A stretch of DNA of 64,000 nt from Mayamaea pseudoterrestris (lineage: Eukaryota; Bacillariophyta; Bacillariophyceae; Sellaphorales; Sellaphoraceae), in NCBI GenBank assembly GCA_027923505.1, contig BROI01000026.1:248001-312000 (forward strand), given 5' to 3'. Under the pieces are notes generated by a model. The model had not been told where the DNA came from. It worked only from the letters and a program-made list of their open reading frames with translations, and did not search any database. Shown piece after piece: positions 24,701-33,418 of the stretch; position 1 is the first letter of the stretch; every line of letters begins with the position of its first letter. Position numbers and translations under genes: made by a program.

Positions 24701-27634
24701 TGGTTTTCAAGGAAGCCGCCTTTAACGACGGAATCCCGGCCATGGCGGATGCAAGATGATGCAACTGTTCGTCGGCAAGAAGAGTCTGCTGACGAGGATA
24801 CCCACTGAGAACCCGAGTGACATGCCCATGGCGCTCGAAGACTTCATTCGAGACATTGGTGCTCCCGACTTGCTCATTAGCGATAACTCGCGAGTGCAGC
24901 TCGGGAAGCAAGTTGAAACCTTGTTGCGATTCTACGCGATTCGTGACCAACAGAGCGAGCCGGATACCAGAACCAGAACCCTGCCGAGCGCGTGCATCCA
25001 GAAGTCAAGTCATCAGTCCAGAACATCATGAACCGTGGGCGGGCGCGCCGGCTGGAGCCTGGCTCCTATGCGCGCTGTACGTAATCGCCTTATTTAACAA
25101 TCTGGCAACCGAGTCCCTCAACTGGAAGACCCCTACTGAAGCCGCCTTCAACCGAGTACCCGACATTTCGCCGTTCCTGCAGTTCAAGTTCTGGGAACGA
25201 GTCCTGTACGAAGCTGGAGCCGACGAGCCGCCGACATTTCCTAACACCAAGGAAGCAGCAGGACGCTGGGTCGGCATTGCAGAGAACAAGGGTGACATCC
25301 TCACGTACCAAGTCCAATCCGATCGGACTGGAATGATTGTTGTCCGATCCAACGTTCGCCCCTTCTCCGAAGGGCGTAACCTACGCGCTGAAGCTGAAAG
25401 CGCTCCTGAACCCGAGTCCGAACGACCGCTGTTCGGACCTGTCTTCGCGCGCGCCCGCGCGCGAACGAGTCCAAGTCGAAACTGTCGACGAGTTTGGACG
25501 ATGATTATGACCTAGTCGGTCCGGTGTTTGAACCGACCTTACACCGACCCCAGCGCCTGATTCTGGGGAACCGTGGATGAAGGCATTCACGTTGGAAAGC
25601 GCTGCCGAGTTAGCCGGTTTGGATCCCGACGGACCCATGCCGTCCTTTACTCCGGCTGAACTGATGGGACGCACTGTCCTTCTTGACGAGGAAGACGGCT
25701 CCACGCGACGTTACAAGGTTATCGAGCAACTGAACGATTGCGATGAAGCTAACCACAAGATTATCAAGTTCCGATTGAGTCTCGGCGACGGCGACGTCGA
25801 CGAGCTTATTACCTACAACGAACTAGCCGACCTGTGCGAGCGGCAAGATTCTTTACGACTGGGGGACGATGACAACGACGACCAGTACTACAAGTTTGAT
25901 TTCATTGACGGACATGAAGGTCCACTGACACAAGCCGACACTACGTATCGCGGCTCATCCTACAACTTGCTCATCCAATGGGCAAATGGCGAGAAGACCT
26001 GGGAGCCACTCGCATTGATCATCAAGTCCGACCCTGTGACTGTTGCCGAGTATGGCAAGCGCAAGGGTATGCTGGAAAAGGATGGATGGAAGCGCTTGAG
26101 GCGCATGGCAGGACGCACTAAAATGTTTAACCGCATGTGCAAGGCTGCAAAGAAGAACCGTGTCCAAGAAGCGCGTTTCAAGTTTGGCGTTCAAGTTCCA
26201 AAGCGGGCCCGCCCACCGCTGAAACACACGTGGGCGACCCGTCAAGACTGAGACGGAGCAGCTACGAAGTACGACACTTTCATCGACAAGGGCATCGGTG
26301 CCTTCATGGAAAGTGACTGGAAGCGCATCAACGCGCATCTTGTTTTCGACTGCAAGAACATTGACGTACGGCGATCGCCGACTGCCTTCTCGGCGATCGA
26401 ACCATAGCACTGTTAGCTGAACTGAACGACCTCAAGTTTTGGGCTGCCGATGTCGGTAACGCCTACCTCGAGGCCAAGACCAAGGAAAAGGTCTACATTG
26501 TTGCCGGTCCCGAGTTTGGACCATTGGAAGGCCATACCTTGGTCATCTACAAGGCACTTTACGGATTGCGCACTTCTGGCGCGCGTTGGCATGAGCACTT
26601 TGCCGACACACTCCGCGACATTGGATTCTACCCAAGCTACGCGGACCCTGACGTCTGGATGAAAGACTGTGGCACTCACTACGAGTACGTCGGCGTGTTC
26701 GTCGACGATCTGGGTAACATGAAAGATCCACAAGCCTTCACAGACCTCCTCAAGGACAAGTACAAGTACAAGTTGAAGAGCGTCGGTGACATCAAGTACC
26801 ACCTTCGAGCCAACTTCTATCGTGATCCCGATGGAACCCTCTGCATGGCGCAAGACCTACGTCGTTCGCGTGCTAAGAACTACGAAACCATGTTTGGCGA
26901 GAAGCCCCAGCGCAAGTCACCGCTTGACGACGGGGACCACCCCGAACTTGACCTTACCGAAGAGCTGGATGCCCGTGGCATTCAACAGTACCAGTCTCTT
27001 ATCGGTGCCCTCCAGTGGGCAGTGACCCTATGTCGACTTGACATTCATTGTGTCGTAATGACACTTGGCCGATTCCGCTGCGCCCCGCGCCGCGGTTTAC
27101 CTGGACCGAGCCAAAGCGAGTCTGCGGTTACCTAGCTGAGTACCCTGATGCGGCGATTCGTTTCCGGACGAAGATCGTCAAACACGGGGAACCTACCAAG
27201 TATGATTGGTTGCAATCGGTCTACGGCAACTCAAGCGAAGAGCTTCCGTGGAACATGCCGATCCCGAAGGGCAAGCCTGTGCAACTAACTACCTTTATGG
27301 ATGCGAACCTGTACCATGATTACACTACTGGACGTTCCGCAATGGGAGTCCTGCATTTCCTGAACCAGACGCCTGTCGAATGGTATGCTCGTGGCAGCGC
27401 GACGGATGGAAGCGCTGACAGCGCTGCAGGACACACGAAGACTGTTTAACCGCATGTGCAAGCTGCGAAAAGCAATGTTCTGTACTTTGAGCACATCTTC
27501 GGCAAGCAGAACGTCGCCGACGTTCTTACCAAGTTCTTGCCGCATGCCACGTTCCAACCCCTGATCATTCCGATTCTTTTCTGGAAGGGTGATACGGCAA
27601 ACCGATTGTTGTCACAAGCCTAGATCAAGGGGGA

Positions 27635-27963
27635 TGACACAATATTATTGAGTTGAGTTGACCTGCGTCTCATGACAAGACGGTTAGCTACCTGTGTTTT
27701 GTATGCATTTAATCCTGTGCAGGGTTGAGTCACACTTGTGACCGAATCCTCACATACATGAGTGAAATCGCTGACGATCGAGGCGTGAACCTCGACCGTG
27801 AACCCAGTGAGAACGAGAAAGAAGCGCACGAGTAGAGTAGCGAGTAACATGCACTATTCTAGCAATTGAGTTTGTTTGTTTGCTTTACGCTGGACGAAGA
27901 GGTTGATCGCTCCGAGTCCATTGTAGTCGCTGGAATAAAGGTTCGTCTGATATTATCGTGTCA
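27635..27963 (+). repeat. LTR 3 of the copia element
   Basis: The 329-bp repeat differs from LTR 1 at about one position by eye. It is preceded by a purine-rich tract ATCAAGGGGGA that fits a polypurine tract, and is followed at once by the 168-bp satellite. Confidence 0.93.
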
Positions 27964-29075
27964 AGTGGTGCCTTCTAGGCAGATGGCCCTTCAACTGGCA
28001 CTCAAAAGGATTTTCCTACTTGCCGTCAATGAGCTACTTGGATGCCATAGAGGGGTTTCACCACACCAAATGAGCATATGGGACAAAGGTTTGGCCATGC
28101 AGGTGCTCATAGGATGCTCCATTGGTGAATCAGTGGCACCTTCTAGGCAGATGGCCCTTCATCTGGCGCTCAGAAGGTTTTTCCTTCTCGCCAAAACTGA
28201 GCTACTTAAATGCCATGGAGGGGTTTCACCCCACCAAATGAACATACAAGACAAGGGTTTGGCCATGCAGGTGCTCATAGGATGCTCCATTGGTGCACCA
28301 GTGGCGCCTTCTAGGCAGATGACCCATCAAGTGGCGCTCAGAAGCATTTTCCTTATCGCCGTCACTGAGCTACTTGGATGCCATGGAGGGGTTTCACCAC
28401 ACCAAATGAACGTACGGGACAAGGTTTTGGCCATGCAGGTGCTCATAGGATGCTCCATTGGTGCGCCAGTGGCAACTTCAAGGCAGATGGCCCTTCAACT
28501 GGCGCTCAGAAGCATTTTCCTTCTCGCCATCACTGAGCTACTTGGATGCCATGGAGGGAATACACCACACCAAATGATTATATGGGACAAGGGTTAGGCC
28601 ATGCAGGCGCTCATAGGATGCTCCATTGGTGCACCAGTGGCACCTTCTAGGCAGATGACCCGTCAAGTGGCGCTCAGAAGGTTTTTCCTCCTCGCCATCA
28701 CACTTGGAAGCCATGGAGGGGTTTCACCAGACGAAATGAACATACAGGACAAGTGTTTGGCCATGCAGGTGCTCATTGGATGCTTCATTGGTGCACCTGT
28801 GGCGCCATCTAGGCAGATGATGTCCCTTCAACTGGTGCTCTGAAGGTTTTACCTTCTCGCCGCCACTGAGCTCGCGATGGCATGGAGGGATATACACCAC
28901 GCTATTGGTGTATATGGACAAGGTTATCCAGATGCAGGTGTCAATAGGATGCTCCATTGGTGCCACCAGATGGCGAGTTCTGGCAATTATATGACCATGG
29001 CTTATAGCATCAGCAACCGCATCAGTGTTAAGGTTTTGCTTCTCACCATCACTGAGCACGGGAAGCCACAGGTTT
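27964..29075. repeat. Second tandem satellite, 168-bp monomer, about 6-7 copies
   Basis: AGTGGCGCC-type landmarks lie at 27964, 28132, 28300, 28468 and 28636, exactly 168 bp apart, then decay in shortened copies to about 29075. I see no similarity to the 174-bp satellite on either strand. Monomer junctions carry a 10-bp palindrome TGGTGCACCA. One frame stays open for several units because 168 is a multiple of 3, but differences between units are mostly amino-acid changing, which argues against a protein. An internal hairpin, ATATACACCA/TGGTGTATAT, lies at 28890-28915. Confidence 0.93.
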
Positions 29076-29245
29076 CAACGACAAGAAAGCCGTTCATTTT
29101 GCATGTGGTGGCAGCCCCTTTAAACGACTGAACTTATCAATGACACCAAAGTCATGACGCAACGACTATTTGGGCGGATTTCCTGATACTCACAGAACAG
29201 TCTTCCAAGCAGCATGGCTACTTTAAACATTGTTCTACGCAAAGT

Positions 29246-29992
29246 TCAGCTTGCAGGAGCCACGTTCGCCGTTGCCGCCTGTTTAGCCTTAAGCTTTGTG
29301 CGTTTCTTGGCATTCTTCTTCCGACGCTTTTCCTGTTCTTCTGTTGACGGCAGTGCATCACTTACTTCCTTGTCACCATTGCCGTTTGGTGCACCCAGTC
29401 CTTGTGTTGGTGGCTTAGAATCAACCGCTCGTTGGCGAGAGGAAAGGTTCATCTTCGCAGCCGCCGCCGTGACTGCTTTTGTTTCAGCCTCTTGACGAGC
29501 TCGATCAGCTATAGCAAAAGCGTCTCCGATACTTCCATCAAACAAGTGTATATAATTCGTTTTGTTGTAAGCTGCTGACTCATCAGCAAGCCTTCGTCGC
29601 TCCGTATCAGTTGCAATCATTCCACCAGTGGTCACCTCGTCGCTGGACATGAAAGATTGAATTCCCTGAATAATTGAAGAAACAGACCACGTAGGCGACC
29701 AACTTTCAGGATGGAACGACGACATGGAAAGGCAAAGCTTCTTATTGATATCAAATCGACCCGATGGAGTGAGCATGTAAATGTCTGGAGCCTTCATCGG
29801 ATAATCGCTTGGAAATTTAAGCTTGCCAACGTAGATGCCTTTCTCGAAAGGAGTTTCGGATGGTCCGCAAAGAGCGTAAAACCAGACTAGAATGTCAGAT
29901 TCCTTGGGCTCAGCAATTATGCCAGGCGGAGGATCTTGCTGTAGCTTGAGCAGCTCCTTGCGTAGTCGATTGGCTGCGATTGCAGACGCCAT
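29246..29992 (-). CDS. UBE2J: UBE2J/Ubc6-type ubiquitin-conjugating enzyme E2
   Basis: The ATG at 29992 gives 248 aa starting MASAIAANRLRKEL; the frame is open further upstream but without another ATG. The UBC fold spans about residues 5-125. The active-site cysteine is Cys87 in KKLCLSMSSFHPESW, the hallmark of the UBE2J/Ubc6 branch, which has a serine-containing active site instead of the usual HPN. Family members work in ER-associated degradation and are usually held in the ER membrane by a C-terminal tail anchor. Here the tail is Lys/Ala-rich and ends ATANVAPAS with no hydrophobic anchor, so it may be soluble, or a last exon may have been missed. The gene is the first one right of the satellite/retroelement block. 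Confidence 0.88.
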   Translation of the reverse strand: MASAIAANRLRKELLKLQQDPPPGIIAEPKESDILVWFYALCGPSETPFEKGIYVGKLKFPSDYPMKAPDIYMLTPSGRFDINKKLCLSMSSFHPESWSPTWSVSSIIQGIQSFMSSDEVTTGGMIATDTERRRLADESAAYNKTNYIHLFDGSIGDAFAIADRARQEAETKAVTAAAAKMNLSSRQRAVDSKPPTQGLGAPNGNGDKEVSDALPSTEEQEKRRKKNAKKRTKLKAKQAATANVAPAS

Positions 29993-30488
29993 TTTACGAT
30001 AGTTGCTGCTTTTGCTTGGAAACGACTGGTTATTTCTAACCAGCAATTCTAAGTTACAGTAATATTCTCACTACAGTGTCCAGTGCAGTTGAAACACCAG
30101 AAGAATGGATATGACGCTGGGCATCAGCTGTGGTGAACGCACGTCATAGCGTATTATAGTAGGCCACTTCGCAGGCGCTTTGTCCGAAGTCGCAACATGA
30201 CCCATAACGCCCAAAGGGTTTCAAACATTGTTGGTTGACATTAGAGCTGGCATTACTATAGATTTTATTGTACTAATGTAATCGTTTTTGACCGTCATTA
30301 TTCACGAAGTCCTTCGTTTGACAAGATTCAGTCATTCATCCATGCACTCGCCGTCAGTCAACTTGAGTGATCGAACCCGACAAAAACTCGAGCCGTTCAT
30401 CGCCTTACTAGACAAAAACATTGAAATACATACAGGTCTGCGATACGAGGCACGGGGCAAGGTAGCAGAAAGTAGCGTATAATTGGTC
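29993..30488. other. Intergenic, 5' regions of E2 and trypsin gene
   Basis: No gene, RNA or clear repeat is seen. The region lies between two divergent gene starts. Confidence 0.5.
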
Positions 30489-30909
30489 ATGAAGATTGTC
30501 GCATAGACAGTGAACGCTGCATCGGTTCTCCTTGTAGTGGTTGCTCGTTTCAGCCATGCAATACAACATGATGAAACAAACAACACAGACCCCCCTTTCG
30601 GTCACATCAGGAATCGAGTGCTGACGACAGCTGCAGAAGTGACTTCTCAAAATGGAACCAACCTTAATCGAGAATTGGCAACGTCGGCTGATACTGACAG
30701 AACTGCACGCATCATTGGAGGACAGAACGTTGCTGTCGGCGATTACCCCTTCTACGTCCAAGGCCGTGGGTGCGGCGGTAGCATGATATGGAAGGACATA
30801 TTGCTCACGGCAGCGCACTGTAACGGGTCGCCATGGACTGGCGACGTCATTGTCGGCGCTGACCGCTACAAGACTGTTTCCGATGGCGCAGAACTTATCC
30901 GATACTGTC
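30489..30909 (+). pseudogene. 5' part of trypsin-like (S1) protease gene, interrupted
   Basis: The frame beginning MKIVA at ATG 30489 meets an in-frame TAG at 30504-30506, then continues as TVNAASVLLVVVARFSHA. Together these form one signal peptide with a nonsense codon inside it. After that come a propeptide, the activation site ARIIGGQ, and the histidine motif LLTAAHCNG of S1 proteases. The frame then runs into unrelated sequence and stops at about 30924. The rest of the protease lies about 1 kb downstream after a TPR segment, starting with a second copy of the 120 bp around the histidine motif. TAG is used as an ordinary stop by other genes here, so read-through is not expected. This part is probably dead. 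Confidence 0.75.
30776..30895 (+). repeat. 120-bp direct repeat, copy 1 (S1 protease histidine region)
   Basis: It matches 31854-31973 at about 116 of 120 positions by eye. The two copies flank the TPR segment. Similar GGGTGCG sequence just upstream of both may be microhomology from the rearrangement. Confidence 0.9.
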
Positions 30910-32878
30910 ATGCGAATGACGACTAGCAAGTCACTGCTGCAGCGCCTGCTGCGTCGTGGCAATTGCAAGCAGCTGCGGCAGTCGCAGCGAACCATGGAAA
31001 CGACAAGCATGCACTTTGCAGCAACCACTGCTGCCGATCCAAATTGTCACGCTGCTGCTGCAGTTCGCCCAATGCCGAGTATGCTGGGAGAGGATGATTA
31101 TGCAAATGATTACTACCATGCTTCAAGTCCATGTCGATTCGCAGCAACAACACGATCATCATTATCACCTGCCATTCCTTACGAAATTTCCATTCCAAGT
31201 GACTCTTTGCACACTGATGGCGACGATCAGTACTGGGAGCAGCTTGCGTCGCTTGATTCCAGTTGCGAACTGTCACCCGTTGAAACTGCCTATGGCAACG
31301 CGCTCGACTGTTTCGACGCGCAAGAATATGAGCAGGCACTGGAGCAGGTGCAGATTGGAGTCACGGCGCTGCATGAGCATGAAAATGATGAAAATGACGA
31401 CTTGCGATGCAAACTGCTCCTCGTGCAGGCGGAAACACTGGAGAAGCTGGAGCGCTACGCACAAGGCTTGGAGTGCTATCAGCAGGTGCTTGACTATTGC
31501 ACGAACAAGAAGAAGCATCATGCAACGAGCGCCTCCGAATCACTATTGGATTGCGCCAATTTATATTGCACGTGTGGCCGCGTGGCAGCCCGCGCGAAGG
31601 ATTACGAGCAGTCGATATACTACTTTGAGCAGGGACTTGCATTGATTGCGGCAAGTAGTAACAGCAGCAATGCCGCCATGGCCGCGCTCCTTTACCACGA
31701 GCTTGCCTTGGTCTATCGCAACGCTTATCCACAATTGCAACGACGGCGTGCAAATGCTGACAGAACTGCCGCATGCGATTCGAAGGACAGAAGCGCTGGA
31801 TCAAGCGCATCATTGCAACTGCTGCTCGTCCAACGCTCGCTGGGTGCGCCACGCGGTAGCATGATATGGAAGGATATATTGCTCACGGCAGCGCACTGTA
31901 ACGGGTCGCCATGGACTGGCGACGTCATCGTCGGCGCTTACCGCTATAAGACTGTTTCCGATGGCGCAGAACTCATAGGTGTTAAAGGACAATTTTTGCA
32001 TCCAAAGTGGGGAGGAATATATAATTATAGATACGATTTCATGGTTGTCGCACTGAACAGCAAAGCTGCCAACATCAATGGCAGGACTGTGAGCAAGCTA
32101 TCCAGTGGAAGACCAGCTCGAGGGGAAGTACTAACCACACTTGGAATGGGGACGGTGACGGAGGGCAAGCCATACCTATTTCCTGCCGTACTGCAGGAGG
32201 TCAACGTGGCATATGTTCCAACAAGTCAATGCGCGAGGCAGTATGGCTCCAACTTTATTTACGGAGATACAATGATATGCGCCAGTTCACCAAACAAGGA
32301 TTCTTGTCAAGGCGACAGTGGAGGTCCGTTGCTGAGATCGAATGGGCATCAAGTGGGAATCGTCTCTTGGGGTATTGGGTGCGCTTTAGCAAGATATCCT
32401 GGTGGTAAGTGCAGTATCCGAGCGTAGCGCAAAAACGCATGGCCACTTTTCTGACTTATAATTCTCATCACGACCACTCTATTCCACTTTGAATTCAGTG
32501 CACTCCCTCGTTCCTGCCGCTCGCGACTGGATCAATGAACAAATTTGCATCTACTCCCGATCACCCCCAGCAACGCGATGTGCCCGATGCCGGAGAAGGA
32601 GAAGAAGACGAAGAAGAAGCAAAAGACAGAGACTTGGACAACGGATGATGCTGGATGCTCCAAGCACTAGCAACATCAACAATACGACTGGAAAGACTTG
32701 TTTCGACTCGAACGAAACGTTTGACCTTCTGGATGATCAAATTTTGGACAAGAATTGCATTTGGTTGCAAGCAAATCGGTACGCCATCGCAGGCGAGGAG
32801 GATCTTTGCGACTGGCTGCATATCTCCTACCGGTGTCCAAACACATGCGGAAGCCGCGATGCGTTCCCTGAACGTTGA
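30910..32878 (+). CDS. Chimeric TPR / trypsin-like protein, two exons
   Basis: The exons are 30910-32404 and 32499-32878 (about 624 aa). The GTAAGT donor at 32405 and the AG at 32498 restore YPGV, the canonical S1 C-terminal motif, followed by AARDWINEQIC. Residues 1 to about 315 are not protease: they hold a low-complexity leader and TPR-like helical repeats (for example YEQALEQVQIG, YAQGLECYQQV, YEQSIYYFEQG). An S1 domain without its N-terminal beta-barrel start follows: GSMIWKDILLTAAHC (His), YRYDFMVVAL (Asp) and DSCQGDSGGPLL (Ser). The triad is complete, but the activation peptide and signal peptide are missing. The tail after an Arg-rich tract has a cysteine module (CFDSNETFDLL...CPNTCGS) like the ShK-type modules on secreted stramenopile proteins. 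Whether this chimera is expressed is unknown; it may be a rearranged pseudogene. Confidence 0.55.
31854..31973 (+). repeat. 120-bp direct repeat, copy 2
   Basis: This is the second copy of the protease segment at 30776-30895. It continues without a break into the rest of the S1 domain, so it is the original-context copy on the 3' side. Confidence 0.9.
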
Positions 32879-33418
32879 TGACCAGCACACAATCAGGTAT
32901 AATACTTACTGTATTGCACAGGTTGATGGCTTACGCTTGATTTAATACTATTGTGCAGCCACACCCAACACCATTAACGGAGCTACTATGTATGTCTGAC
33001 TAGAAGCCAATACGTGTAGAATGCTTAAAACTTACTGCTAGTCCAACCTGTTTGCGTCGCGCTCCCGCTGCAGGTCCATCTGCACCTTTTCACCTCAAGC
33101 TGCAATTCCGACAATTCATGATTTTTGCATAGGCCTTCTGCATCATTGCATATCCATGCAGAAGGCCAATGGGCAAACTAAATATAACGGCAGAGTAGCA
33201 AGATTGCCTGGAGTACCGTTACGACCTCGTTTGAAAGAAAACGGCAACTGTGACGAGGCGTTGACAAGACTGAAAGAACCCGGTGATGTGTTTTGGACGC
33301 TCTTTCGAAAAAGGCAATCAACGCCCGCACTTCTTGTTCGGAACGAATCATTGCGGATCTTTGAGTCTGGTGATTGACTGATTGTTGCGCGAGTAGCTTC
33401 ACTTTTCGCAAGTACACC
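32879..33418. other. Intergenic with a perfect 12-bp-stem hairpin
   Basis: No gene is seen. An exact inverted repeat GGCCTTCTGCAT (33132-33143) / ATGCAGAAGGCC (33156-33167) around a 12-nt loop lies about 250 bp before the next ATG. It may be an RNA hairpin or a protein-binding dyad. Confidence 0.6.

Larger units (their letters stand above)
16531..27963 (+). mobile_element. Composite Ty1/copia LTR retrotransposon (CoDi-like), three LTRs, broken
   Basis: Three 329-bp direct repeats (16531-16859, 21447-21775, 27635-27963) bracket two internal regions that are nearly identical where they overlap. Each LTR begins TGACAC and ends GTGTCA. Parts recognised in the first unit are a gag-like region with an arginine/glycine-rich tract (about 17.0-18.6 kb), a retropepsin-like segment (about 18.9-19.1 kb), integrase-like segments (about 19.9-20.5 kb) and a chromodomain-like stretch (about 20.9-21.2 kb). 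The second unit shows the same parts plus copia-type reverse transcriptase (about 26.4-26.9 kb) and RNase H (about 27.2-27.5 kb). The order fits copia. The element looks broken, with several breaks in each unit. Near-identical LTRs mean it is very young. The outer flanks show no matching target-site duplication: satellite lies on the left and a different satellite on the right. Confidence 0.88.

Noticed and set aside
27866-28597. A 243-codon frame with 56-residue repeats across LTR 3 and the 168-bp satellite
   Set aside because: It starts inside the LTR. Differences between units are mostly amino-acid changing, and a later unit contains a stop; this is the behaviour of a satellite with a period divisible by 3.
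5541-29075. CRISPR array or other prokaryotic repeat system
   Set aside because: Units are directly adjacent 168/174-bp monomers without unique spacers, in a eukaryotic nuclear context.
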